Assembly: GCA_016192075.1 (NCBI GenBank)
Contig: JACPUU010000011.1
Span: 124,001 to 188,000, forward strand
DNA from: Bacteroidota bacterium
GTDB lineage: Bacteria > Bacteroidota > Bacteroidia > Flavobacteriales_D > Crocinitomicaceae
Length of the DNA stretch: 64,000 nt
Reading direction: 5' to 3'
Shown: positions 26,234 through 35,238 of the stretch, one piece after another
Numbering within the stretch: position 1 is the stretch's first letter
Layout: the number at the start of each line of letters is the position of its first letter
The notes under the pieces: model-generated
The model's input: only the letters and a program-made list of their open reading frames with translations
What the model was told of the DNA's origin: nothing
Databases searched by the model: none
Translations under genes and position numbers: made by a program

Positions 26234-28855
26234 ATGAAACTAATTCTACTCACTATCTGTGCCTTTTGTTTTATTGGAAATGCATTCAGCCAGGTAACGG
26301 TAAATCTGACACCGGACAAGGACAATTCCATTTATTCTGAAAGCACTAATTCCAACGGAACCGGTATGCTGTTTTCAGGTTATACCTGTGCCGGTGAAGC
26401 GCGCCGCACATTGATTCATTTTGATATTGCGGGCAGCATTCCATCAGGTGCCACCATTACTGCTGTGACACTGACATTAAATGTAAACAATGCCGGTGGA
26501 AGTTCCATTTCAGAAGACTATACATTACATCCCGTAACAGCCAACTGGGGAGAGGGAACTTCATTTGGTTCAGGAACCGGTGCTCCAGCCGTATTTCCGG
26601 ATGCGACATGGAATGACGGCATACTGGGCACACCCTGGACAACCAGTGGCGGTGACTTTAGCCCGGCCGTTGCAACAACCACGTTAACCGCAGCATTGGG
26701 AAACTACAACTGGTCATCTGCCGCAATGGTTATCAATGTTCAAAACTGGCTTAACACCCCTGCAACCAACTATGGCTGGATACTGATTGGCGATGAAACG
26801 GCTACCTGCACTGCCCGGAGATTTGGCAGTGAAGAAAGCGGCATTGATCCGGTACTTTCCATAACCTATTCCTGCGCTACACCGCCAACAGCAAGCTGCC
26901 AGAACGCTGTAGCCTACCTGGGTTCCAATGGTCAGACAACCTTGAGTGCAACACTGGTAAATAACGGTTCCGTTGCCAATTGCGGCGGTCCGTTGGCCTA
27001 TAGTTTATCACAGAGTTTTTTTGATTGTTCTGATATTGTCCCAACAACCGGTGCACCACTGATTCTGACTGCCGTTTTTGATGGTAACCTCACCGGCGGT
27101 CTGCCCAAAGGCGTTGAACTTTTTACGGTCAATGATATTCCCGATCTCAGCATCTACGGATTAGGATCTGCCAATAACGGGCTGGGAACCGACGGTGAAG
27201 AATTTTCTTTTCCCGCTGTTAGCGTATCTGCCGGCACCTATATTTATGTTGCATCTGAAAGCACCGGGTTTACCAGCTTTTTTGGTTTTTCACCAGACTA
27301 TACAACCAGTGCTGTAAATGTAAACGGTGATGACGCCATCGAGCTTTTTGAAAACGGAAGTGTGATTGATGTTTTTGGTGAAATCACTTACGTTGGTGCA
27401 CAACCCTGGGGCTATTCTGATGGCTTTGCCTATCGCAACAACAATACAGGACCCGACGGCTCAACCTTTGTAATTGGCAACTGGACGTTAAGCGGTGCTG
27501 ATGCCCTGGACCCTGCTGTTACCAATGGAACAGCGCCCACTCCAATACCCATTGGAACGTATACAACGCCTGCCTTTATACCTGTAACACTAACCGTAAC
27601 TGACCAGTTTGCAAATGTGGCTACATGCAATGCTTCTGTTGTTGTTTTTGATACACTCGGCCCCAACATGGCCTGTGTGGCACCAGCTACCTTTAACCTG
27701 GACATGACCGGAAACCTGACCCTTGGCGTGGTTGACATTGACGCCGGTACAACTGATGGCTGCGGACTATTCTCCCAGATGATTTCACAAACCAGTTTCA
27801 ATTGTACAAATTTAGGCCTGAATCAGATCATACTGACCGGGCTTGATATTTACGGAAACACCGCCCAATGTACTGCCGACATTACCATTCAAAGTGTTGG
27901 TGGATTAACCATAACGCTTGATTCTGTAACCGATGTTACCTGTAACGGTGATGCTGATGGTGCCATTTATACAACCCTCAGCGGCGGATCATCTCCCTAT
28001 GTGATTGACTGGGATAATGACGGCACTGGTGACAATGATGACAGTGATGATATTACCGGTTTAACTGGCGGAAGTTATACGCTTTCTGTATCCGATGCAG
28101 CCGGGTGTACTGCCCAGTTAATTGCAGACGTTATAGAACCCGCTGTGCTGGACGCAACACCTGCAGTCACCAACGTTTCTTGCGTGGGTGATACTGATGG
28201 TTCTATTGACCTTGCCGTAACAGGCGGTACGCCGGGTTATACCTTTGACTGGGACAATGACGGTACAGGAGATACAGATGACACGGAAGATCTGAGTGGT
28301 CTTGCTCCCGGAACCTACAACGTAGTTATTACCGATGCCAACAACTGCACCAATACGTTTAACGCTGTTGTACTGAATGCAACCCCGGTAGATATTTCTG
28401 TTACACAAACCGGGTATACGCTTACTGCCAATGCTACCGGCGCAACTTATCAATGGGTTGTGTGTCCGGCAAATACACCGGTACCAGGTGCCATTGCTGC
28501 GGTTTTCAACCCGGTCACCGACGGAGATTATGCCGTTCTTGTGACAGACGGAAACGGCTGTGAAGATACATCGGCCTGTTATACTATTTTCGGACTTGGA
28601 ACAGAAACTTACGAGTCACTGATTTTTGGGGTTTATCCGAATCCGGCCGGCAGCACGTTAACGCTCACCGCCACTAAATTCAACAACCCGTTTACTGTTA
28701 CCATTTCTGATATAAACGGACGTGTCGTCCGGGTGCAGACAATCCATTCTGCGGTTGAAACCTTTGATATTTCAGAGCTGGAAAACGGAATTTATTTTAT
28801 CACCTGCACTGCGGACGATGTGCCTGTTGTTACCCGGTTTACAGTAACACACTAG
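26234..28855 (+). CDS. T9SS type A cargo protein with DNRLRE, lamin-tail-like and SprB domains
   Basis: 873 residues from the ATG at 26234; a TTG 9 bp earlier is also in frame. The signal peptide is about 1-20 (ILLTICAFCFIGNAFSQ). Residues 22-215 fit a DNRLRE carbohydrate-binding-like domain (ARRTLIHFDIAGSIPSGATI). Residues 290-430 resemble a lamin tail (LTD) domain (GVELFTVNDIPDLSIYGLGS, NVNGDDAIELFENGSVIDVF). Two SprB-like repeats lie near 570-710, both with the unusual WDNDGTGD-[N/T]-DD insertion. The C-terminal 80 residues (FGVYPNPAGSTLTLTA, FTVTISDINGRVVR, ENGIYFITC) are a type A sorting domain. It is predicted to be a cell-surface or secreted protein; its ligand is unknown. Confidence 0.9.
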   Translation: MKLILLTICAFCFIGNAFSQVTVNLTPDKDNSIYSESTNSNGTGMLFSGYTCAGEARRTLIHFDIAGSIPSGATITAVTLTLNVNNAGGSSISEDYTLHPVTANWGEGTSFGSGTGAPAVFPDATWNDGILGTPWTTSGGDFSPAVATTTLTAALGNYNWSSAAMVINVQNWLNTPATNYGWILIGDETATCTARRFGSEESGIDPVLSITYSCATPPTASCQNAVAYLGSNGQTTLSATLVNNGSVANCGGPLAYSLSQSFFDCSDIVPTTGAPLILTAVFDGNLTGGLPKGVELFTVNDIPDLSIYGLGSANNGLGTDGEEFSFPAVSVSAGTYIYVASESTGFTSFFGFSPDYTTSAVNVNGDDAIELFENGSVIDVFGEITYVGAQPWGYSDGFAYRNNNTGPDGSTFVIGNWTLSGADALDPAVTNGTAPTPIPIGTYTTPAFIPVTLTVTDQFANVATCNASVVVFDTLGPNMACVAPATFNLDMTGNLTLGVVDIDAGTTDGCGLFSQMISQTSFNCTNLGLNQIILTGLDIYGNTAQCTADITIQSVGGLTITLDSVTDVTCNGDADGAIYTTLSGGSSPYVIDWDNDGTGDNDDSDDITGLTGGSYTLSVSDAAGCTAQLIADVIEPAVLDATPAVTNVSCVGDTDGSIDLAVTGGTPGYTFDWDNDGTGDTDDTEDLSGLAPGTYNVVITDANNCTNTFNAVVLNATPVDISVTQTGYTLTANATGATYQWVVCPANTPVPGAIAAVFNPVTDGDYAVLVTDGNGCEDTSACYTIFGLGTETYESLIFGVYPNPAGSTLTLTATKFNNPFTVTISDINGRVVRVQTIHSAVETFDISELENGIYFITCTADDVPVVTRFTVTH

Positions 28856-28880
28856 TGCACTGCCAATACAGCAGTTAACC

Positions 28881-28921
28881 AATCCCGGGCAGTTTTCAGA
28901 ATTGTCCGGGATTTTTTTTTT
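28881..28921 (+). terminator. rho-independent terminator
   Basis: AATCCCGGgCA pairs with TGtCCGGGATT (one mismatch), followed by a run of ten T, 25 bp after the stop of the T9SS type A cargo gene. Confidence 0.88.
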
Positions 28922-29043
28922 CAACCATGCCTTTGCAAATCTAACCGGGTGAAAGATTTGATTTTGCAATTCAAAAAGGGCTTTGCGATAGCACTGCCTA
29001 AGATATTCCGGCGCCAAAAATCCCTCTGTATTGAGATATTTTT

Positions 29044-29051
29044 TAGCTTTG
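29044..29051 (+). promoter_or_regulatory. -7 box TAGCTTTG
   Basis: Matches TAnnTTTG, 21 bp ahead of the sucA start at 29073; transcription would begin a few bases downstream. No clear -33 element. Confidence 0.5.
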
Positions 29052-29072
29052 TACAGGTAGAATTCAAACTAA

Positions 29073-31790
29073 ATGATGGATAAATTCACATATCTCGGCA
29101 ATAGCGATGTAAACGCCATTGACGACCTGTACAACCAGTACCTCAAAAACCCTGAATCAGTAGATATTCAGTGGGCTCGTTTTTTTGAAGGTGTTGATTT
29201 TGTAAAAACTGATTTTACGTCAGGCGGCATTCCTGAAAACTTTCAAAAGGAATTTAAGGTTATTACCCTGATCAATGGCTACCGTTCACGCGGGCACCTG
29301 TTTACCAAAACCAACCCGGTCAGGGACCGCAGGCACTACTCACCTGATCTTTCCATCGAAAACTTTGGATTAGAGCAGGCTGACCTTACCACTGTTTTCC
29401 AGGCCGGAAATGAAGTGGGAATTGGTCCGGCAACACTGGCTGACATTATTCATCACCTGGAAGAAACCTATTGCCAGTCTATTGGTATTGAATTTGTATA
29501 CATGCGTGAACCTGATCGTATTCAATGGTTCAAAGACAAAATAGAATTAAAAAACAGGCCAAAATTTACCGCTGACGATAAAAAACGAATTTTCTCAAAG
29601 CTGAACAATGCAACTGTTTTTGAACAGTTCCTGCACAAAAAATACGTAGGGCAAAAACGCTTTTCACTGGAGGGTGGTGAGTCCTTGATTCCAAGCCTGG
29701 ATGCCATTGTACAGCACGGTGCCAAACTGGGAGTTAAAGAAGTGGTTGTGGGTATGGCGCACCGCGGGCGTTTAAGTACCCTGGTCAATATTTTTGAAAA
29801 AGATTACAAATCAGTTTTTACTGAATTTGACGGAAAACATTTTGATACCGATGAATCGTTTGACGGTGACGTAAAATATCACCTGGGATATTCTACCGAT
29901 ATTAAAACAACCGATGGAAAAAATGTACACATCACACTTTCTCCAAACCCGTCACACCTTGAAGCGGTTGATCCGGTTGTTGAAGGTATTTCACGCGCCA
30001 AACTGGATCATTACCTGAAAGATGAAAATGCCATTATTCCCGTTTTGATTCACGGTGATGCCGCTGTTGCGGGTCAGGGAATTGTATACGAAGTTATTCA
30101 AATGGCGCAGCTGGATGGCTACCGTGTTGGCGGAACCATTCACATTGTTGTAAACAACCAGGTTGGATTTACCACCAACTACCTTGATGCACGTTCATCC
30201 ACGTATTGCACAGACGTTGCCAAAACAACACTCTGCCCTGTTTTCCACGTTAACGGTGATGACATTGAAGCGGTTGTTCAAACTGTGAAAATTGCAGTAG
30301 AATACCGTCAGCATTTTAAACGTGATATTTTTATTGATTTACTGGGTTACCGCAAATACGGTCACAATGAAGGTGACGAACCAAAATTCACGCAACCTAA
30401 ATTGTACAAAGCCATTGCGGCGCACCCTACCCCGCGTGAAATTTACCTGAAACAATTGGTTGCTGAAGGTGTGCTGAGCGCAGAAGAGGGACAAAAATAC
30501 GAAGACGATCATTTGGCTAAACTCGATAAAGCCTATGATGAATCACGCAAGCTGGAAAAAAGCGTTGTACTGAATTTTCTGGAAGACACCTGGAAAGGTT
30601 TTCGCCATGGTAAAGCAGAAGATTTTGATCAGTCTCCGGTAACAGCCGTTGCTAAAGCAAAACTGATTGATCTGGGAACAAAACTGGCGACACTTCCAAA
30701 AGAAAACAAATACTTCCGGAAAATTGAAAAATTGCTGGAAGATCGTTTGGAAATGTTGAAAAACGATACCCTTGACTGGGGAATGGCTGAGATGATGGCG
30801 TATGCCTCATTGCTTGTAGAAGGCCACCCCGTGCGTGTTTCAGGACAGGATGTGGAACGCGGAACATTTTCACACCGCCATGCTGTTGTGAAAACTGAAG
30901 ACGATGAAAAAGAAATCATCACCCTGAATCTTCTCGACAAAAAACAAGCTCCCATGTCAATCTACAACTCCCTGCTCTCAGAGTATGGCGTGTTGGGATA
31001 TGAATACGGTTACTCACTGGCAACACCACAAGGGTTGACCATCTGGGAAGCTCAGTTTGGAGACTTCTTTAACGGTGCGCAGATTATGGTCGATCAGTTT
31101 ATCGCTCCCGGTGAAGACAAATGGTGGGTTCAAAGCGGGCTAGTTATGCTGCTTCCGCATGGGTATGAAGGACAAGGTGCCGAACACTCCAGTGCCCGTA
31201 TTGAACGATTCCTTCAGATGTGCGCTGATCTGAACATACAGGTTTGTAATACCTCAACCCCGGCCAATCATTTTCACCTGTTGCGCAGGCAAATTCACCG
31301 TGAATTCAGAAAACCGCTGGTGGTATTTTCACCAAAAGCATTGCTGCGTCACCCTAAAGCGGTGTCTAAAGTAGAAGACATGGCAAGCGGTTCATTCCAG
31401 GAAGTTCTGGACGATACTGTTGCAAAAACCAAAATAGATACCCTTGTTTTATGCTCTGGTAAATTCTATTATGAAATGAAAGATGAGGCTGAGAAAAGAG
31501 GCGTTACCAACGCAGCCTATATTCGTCTTGAGCAAATGTATCCGCTCCCTGAAAAACAATTGGAAAAAGTGCTTTCAGGCTATAAAAATGCAAAACGTTT
31601 TATCTGGGCACAAGAAGAACCAGAGAATATGGGAGCATGGTCATACATGGCACTGGCTCTTCGAAAATACAACCTTGATTTTGCCGCAGGACGTCCATCT
31701 GCCGCACCGGCTGCAGGTTCCAGCTCATTGCATAAAAAGCGTTTGGCTGAATTGTACGACCGTCTGTTCAGTAAAATTGCCGGTAAATAA
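29073..31790 (+). CDS. sucA: 2-oxoglutarate dehydrogenase E1 component
   Basis: 905 residues, normal length. This thiamine diphosphate enzyme decarboxylates 2-oxoglutarate in the TCA cycle and passes the succinyl group to E2. The N-terminus FTYLGNSDVNAIDDLYNQYL is the E2-binding peptide region. Core motifs include GMAHRGRLSTLVNIF (about 228-242), the ThDP-fold stretch HGDAAVAGQGIVYE (about 328-341), the C-terminal stretch FHLLRRQIHREFRKPLVVFS, and LLRHPKAVS. Both ATGs at 29073 and 29076 are possible starts; the first is used. It is followed after 34 bp by the E2 gene and probably forms an operon. No lpd gene is in the window. Confidence 0.97.
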   Translation: MMDKFTYLGNSDVNAIDDLYNQYLKNPESVDIQWARFFEGVDFVKTDFTSGGIPENFQKEFKVITLINGYRSRGHLFTKTNPVRDRRHYSPDLSIENFGLEQADLTTVFQAGNEVGIGPATLADIIHHLEETYCQSIGIEFVYMREPDRIQWFKDKIELKNRPKFTADDKKRIFSKLNNATVFEQFLHKKYVGQKRFSLEGGESLIPSLDAIVQHGAKLGVKEVVVGMAHRGRLSTLVNIFEKDYKSVFTEFDGKHFDTDESFDGDVKYHLGYSTDIKTTDGKNVHITLSPNPSHLEAVDPVVEGISRAKLDHYLKDENAIIPVLIHGDAAVAGQGIVYEVIQMAQLDGYRVGGTIHIVVNNQVGFTTNYLDARSSTYCTDVAKTTLCPVFHVNGDDIEAVVQTVKIAVEYRQHFKRDIFIDLLGYRKYGHNEGDEPKFTQPKLYKAIAAHPTPREIYLKQLVAEGVLSAEEGQKYEDDHLAKLDKAYDESRKLEKSVVLNFLEDTWKGFRHGKAEDFDQSPVTAVAKAKLIDLGTKLATLPKENKYFRKIEKLLEDRLEMLKNDTLDWGMAEMMAYASLLVEGHPVRVSGQDVERGTFSHRHAVVKTEDDEKEIITLNLLDKKQAPMSIYNSLLSEYGVLGYEYGYSLATPQGLTIWEAQFGDFFNGAQIMVDQFIAPGEDKWWVQSGLVMLLPHGYEGQGAEHSSARIERFLQMCADLNIQVCNTSTPANHFHLLRRQIHREFRKPLVVFSPKALLRHPKAVSKVEDMASGSFQEVLDDTVAKTKIDTLVLCSGKFYYEMKDEAEKRGVTNAAYIRLEQMYPLPEKQLEKVLSGYKNAKRFIWAQEEPENMGAWSYMALALRKYNLDFAAGRPSAAPAAGSSSLHKKRLAELYDRLFSKIAGK

Positions 31791-31824
31791 ATTGGATTCA
31801 TTCAAAATTTTAAAATAAACGGAA

Positions 31825-33108
31825 ATGTCTGTATTAGAAATGAAAGTTCCCTCACCGGGAGAATCAATATCCGAAGTTGAAATTGCCTCATGGCTTGTAA
31901 AAGATGGTGATTACGTAGAAAAAGACCAGGCCATAGCTGAGGTTGATTCAGATAAAGCAACGCTGGAATTACCCGCAGAGGCATCCGGAATTATTACCCT
32001 GAAGGCTTCAGAAGGAGACGCCGTTAAAGTAGGTGCCGTTGTTTGTTTAATTGATACGTCAGCAGCAAAACCTGCAGGTGCATCGAACGGTGCAGCTAAA
32101 AAGGCTGCCGAAAAAGCGGCTCCGGTTGCTGAAAAAGTTGCGGTGAAAGAAGAAGTGAAACCAAATCCGGGACCGGTTGCTGAAACTAAAAAACCGGCTG
32201 AAGCATCGTATGCTGCCGGTCACCCATCTGTATCTGCTAAAAAGATGATGGATGAAAACGGAATTTCTGCCGGGCAGGTAAACGGATCAGGCAAAGGCGG
32301 ACGCATCACCAAATCAGATGTGGTTGCTGCTATGGCCGGTGGTTTCTCAGCTTCAGCAACACAAGGCTGGGGCGGAACACGTGAGCAAAATCGTGAAAAA
32401 ATGTCCATGCTTCGCCGCAAAGTGGCTGAGCGTTTGGTGTCTGTAAAAAATGAAACGGCCATGCTTACTACCTTCAACGAGGTAGACATGAAACCAATCA
32501 TGGACATTCGTGAAAAATACAAAAAAGCATTTGCAGATCTGCACCAGGTTAACCTTGGGTTTATGTCTTTCTTTACCAAAGCGGTGACAGAAGCGCTGAA
32601 CCTTTTTCCGGCAGTGAATGCACAAATTGATGACAAGGAAATTATTTTCCACGATTATGCCGATATCGGTATTGCCGTGTCATCTCCAAAAGGGTTGATG
32701 GTACCAATCGTGCGCAATGCTGAACGCATGAGCCTGGCTGAAATTGAAGCTGAAATTAAACGCCTTGCCGTTAAAGCGCGCGAAGGAAAAATTACCCCGG
32801 ATGAAATGACGGGAGGAACTTTCACCATCACCAACGGAGGTGTATTTGGTTCAATGCTTTCAACACCTATTATCAATCCACCGCAATCAGCCATTTTAGG
32901 TATGCACAATGTGGTTGAGCGCCCGGTTGCCATTAATGGAAAAGTAGAAATCAGACCCATTATGTATGTGGCACTTTCATACGACCACCGCATTATCGAT
33001 GGTAAAGAATCAGTAAGCTTTTTAGTAAAAGTAAAAGAGATGCTGGAGAATCCTGAACGAATGATTTTCGGCGGAAAAGATCCGGTGCAGGTATTGTTGG
33101 GATTATAA
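31825..33108 (+). CDS. sucB: dihydrolipoyllysine succinyltransferase (2-oxoglutarate dehydrogenase E2)
   Basis: 427 residues in normal order: a lipoyl domain (1-77) with the lipoylation site in [10 protein letters not shown], an Ala/Pro/Lys linker (about 80-135), a peripheral subunit-binding domain ([20 protein letters not shown] onward) and the catalytic domain (about 190-427). The active-site motif is [11 protein letters not shown] near the C-terminus (His and Asp). It transfers succinyl from E1 to CoA, forming the 24-mer core of the complex. A gene-end hairpin with a TCGGCTCTGCTC loop lies 15 bp after the stop. Confidence 0.97.
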   Translation: MSVLEMKVPSPGESISEVEIASWLVKDGDYVEKDQAIAEVDSDKATLELPAEASGIITLKASEGDAVKVGAVVCLIDTSAAKPAGASNGAAKKAAEKAAPVAEKVAVKEEVKPNPGPVAETKKPAEASYAAGHPSVSAKKMMDENGISAGQVNGSGKGGRITKSDVVAAMAGGFSASATQGWGGTREQNREKMSMLRRKVAERLVSVKNETAMLTTFNEVDMKPIMDIREKYKKAFADLHQVNLGFMSFFTKAVTEALNLFPAVNAQIDDKEIIFHDYADIGIAVSSPKGLMVPIVRNAERMSLAEIEAEIKRLAVKAREGKITPDEMTGGTFTITNGGVFGSMLSTPIINPPQSAILGMHNVVERPVAINGKVEIRPIMYVALSYDHRIIDGKESVSFLVKVKEMLENPERMIFGGKDPVQVLLGL

Positions 33109-33122
33109 ATTTGCTTTATAAT

Positions 33123-33152
33123 CCGGTGGTTTCGGCTCTGCTCAACCACCGG
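33123..33152 (+). terminator. gene-end hairpin with TCGGCTCTGCTC loop
   Basis: CCGGTGGTT (33123-33131) pairs perfectly with AACCACCGG (33144-33152). The 12-nt loop differs from that after the aldehyde dehydrogenase gene at only two positions, while the stem is unrelated. A second small hairpin (TCCGC-tgag-GCGGA, 33198-33211) follows. Confidence 0.7.
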
Positions 33153-33259
33153 ACCACCAGGCACCAGTACGTTGAGTTTTTTATACCCTTGAAAGACTCC
33201 GCTGAGGCGGACAAGGTCACACCCGAATAACGAAACAAACAACTTAAAACCAAATACCT

Positions 33260-33934
33260 ATGACACTAAAATCAGGAATTCTAGGATTGATTGCAGTCGC
33301 AGTACTTGCATCCTGTTCAACCGGTAATGATGTTGTTAGCGGAAGAAGCATCCAAAAAAGAAAATACAACGACGGATACTACTTCTCTTTTGGCAACAAA
33401 TTCAAAAACACAGCAAAAGCTGAAGAAACTTCATTTGTGCCAAACGATGTCGCTGAAATACCAGCAAACTCTGAAAATACCGCAGCTGTTGAAACCGAAA
33501 CACCGGCACTCGACCAGGTAACTGCTGAGCAAATGATTCCGGCCGGAACAACTGATAATGCAATTTCTGAAACAGCAACGGCTGATGATTATACCTCCAC
33601 CGATAAATCACATTCACGTCCGTTGAACGTAACCAAAACTGAAGAAAAAGTAACCTTCAAACCTGGCAGACAAAATCCGGTCAGAACGGTTCAGCCAATT
33701 ACCTCAAATTCACCATCAGCTGATCTCATGCTCGTTCTGCTGGTGATTCTTTGTTTCATCATTCCGCCACTGGCTGTATTCATTTTTGAAGGTGCTTCAG
33801 GCAGATTCTGGATTGATTTAATACTATTCATTATTGGAATCGCTGTTGTTGGATGGCTTTTAAGCGGTATTGCCGGATTAGCACTTTTGGCATCTGTCAT
33901 TTACGCGCTGCTGATTGTCCTCTCGGTGATCTGA
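33260..33934 (+). CDS. lipoprotein with C-terminal YqaE/Pmp3-like membrane domain
   Basis: 224 residues. The lipobox LASCS ends the N-terminal hydrophobic segment (about residues 15-20). Residues 35-145 are a polar Thr/Ala/Glu-rich, probably disordered linker. The last 70 residues hold two hydrophobic helices with the Pmp3/YqaE pattern LCFIIPPLAVFIFEGASGRF followed by WIDLILFIIG. Pmp3 proteins are small stress-linked membrane proteolipids. The fusion to a lipoprotein signal and linker is typical of Bacteroidota versions. The function is not established. A terminator follows the stop. Confidence 0.85.
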   Translation: MTLKSGILGLIAVAVLASCSTGNDVVSGRSIQKRKYNDGYYFSFGNKFKNTAKAEETSFVPNDVAEIPANSENTAAVETETPALDQVTAEQMIPAGTTDNAISETATADDYTSTDKSHSRPLNVTKTEEKVTFKPGRQNPVRTVQPITSNSPSADLMLVLLVILCFIIPPLAVFIFEGASGRFWIDLILFIIGIAVVGWLLSGIAGLALLASVIYALLIVLSVI

Positions 33935-33956
33935 TAAAAAACTGAAAAAAAACGGG

Positions 33957-33990
33957 AAGGGAATCGCTCAAAAAGTGGTTCCCTTTTTTT
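33957..33990 (+). terminator. rho-independent terminator
   Basis: AAGGGAA (33957-33963) pairs with TTCCCTT (33979-33985), followed by T residues to 33990. It ends the Pmp3-like gene and touches the dprA stop from the other side. Confidence 0.8.
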
Positions 33991-35131
33991 ATAACAGACT
34001 GTATCTTTTTCCCGGTGCAGCTTTTACCAGCCCTTTCAGCTCCAGGTTAAATAAATGCACAGAGAGCATACCTGATGTCATTTGTGCAGCATAACCCAGG
34101 TTGTCAATATCCACTTCACCCTTTTCACGCAATACACGTACCAGCTTATCTTCTTCATCTGTCAGTTCAGCAAATAACTGTGTTTGAATAACCGGCGTCT
34201 GCTTCATTACCGGTGAGCCCTGCGTGTTATCAATGGTCGAAAAATTGCTGATTTCCCGTTGTTTCCACCCCATAATACGAACAAGGTCTGCGGCGCATGT
34301 AATTAAATGTGCTTTATTCTGCTGTATTAAACTGTTGCATCCTTTGGAATATTCCTGAGTCACATTTCCGGGGAAAGCAAAAACATCACGGCTGTAATCA
34401 TTGGCCAGGTTTGCAGTTATAAGTGATCCGCCGGAGAAAGCACTTTCAACAACCACAGTAGCATTGCACAGCCCGGCAACAATGCGGTTTCTTTTTGGAA
34501 AATTAGATGTATCGCCGGCGCTGTTGCTTAAAAACTCTGTCACCAATCCGCCATTTTCAAGCATCAAATGCGCTGTGGATTTATGCGCCGCCGGATAAAT
34601 CAGATCTAAGCCATGCCCTAAAACTGCCAGCGTTGAAAGTCCGTTTGCCAATGCCGCTTTGTGTGCTTCAATATCAATGCCGTAAGCAAGGCCGCTCACA
34701 ATTTGTACATCCTGGTCAGCCAGTTGCGCAATTAATTCCCGCGTGATTGATTTTCCATACGTTGTTGCTTTGCGCGTACCAACCACAGCCACATTTTTTT
34801 TATTGAAATTTACGTTGCCCCTGGTGAACAGAACAATGGGCCCGTCATCACAAAACTTCAATGAAGCAGGGTAACGCTCATCCTGATAATAATACAAATC
34901 AATTCCTGATTTTTCAATGAAAACAAGCTCCTGTTCAGCCCGTTCAAGACATGCACTGCGATTCAGTGATTTAACAACGCCGGCGCCAATGCCCGGTATG
35001 AGGCCCAGTGATTTTTCGTTCTCCTTAAAAATTCCCTCAACACTGCCCACGTGGGCAACTAACGCCTTTGCTTTAACCGGTCCAATGCCCGACAACAAAC
35101 TCAATGCAATCTGAAATATCCGCTGCTCCAT
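33989..35131 (-). CDS. dprA: DNA-processing protein DprA
   Basis: 380 residues from the ATG at 35131 (MEQRIFQIALSLLSGIGPVK); an earlier in-frame start would add ten residues. DprA binds incoming single-stranded DNA in natural transformation and loads RecA. There is an N-terminal SAM/HhH-like region (1-70), then the Rossmann-like core with AVVGTRKATTYGKS (about 125-138), VSGLAYGIDIEAHKAAL, AVLGHGLDLIYP and NFPKRNRIVAGL, and a C-terminal winged helix (about 315-380; LREKGEVDIDNLGYAAQM). The gene is divergent from rpoN, with about 105 bp between the starts. Confidence 0.95.
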   Translation of the reverse strand: MEQRIFQIALSLLSGIGPVKAKALVAHVGSVEGIFKENEKSLGLIPGIGAGVVKSLNRSACLERAEQELVFIEKSGIDLYYYQDERYPASLKFCDDGPIVLFTRGNVNFNKKNVAVVGTRKATTYGKSITRELIAQLADQDVQIVSGLAYGIDIEAHKAALANGLSTLAVLGHGLDLIYPAAHKSTAHLMLENGGLVTEFLSNSAGDTSNFPKRNRIVAGLCNATVVVESAFSGGSLITANLANDYSRDVFAFPGNVTQEYSKGCNSLIQQNKAHLITCAADLVRIMGWKQREISNFSTIDNTQGSPVMKQTPVIQTQLFAELTDEEDKLVRVLREKGEVDIDNLGYAAQMTSGMLSVHLFNLELKGLVKAAPGKRYSLL

Positions 35132-35208
35132 ATCCTCTCCATTATGACTCCAAAAATACACCGATTTTTGAGCCTTTCAAATTTTACCCGAAAATTACAG
35201 GAATTTTG

Positions 35209-35216
35209 TAACTTTG
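35209..35216 (+). promoter_or_regulatory. -7 box TAACTTTG
   Basis: Matches TAnnTTTG, 22 bp ahead of the rpoN start at 35239. Confidence 0.5.
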
Positions 35217-35238
35217 AAGCATATCACGCACATCCGCA

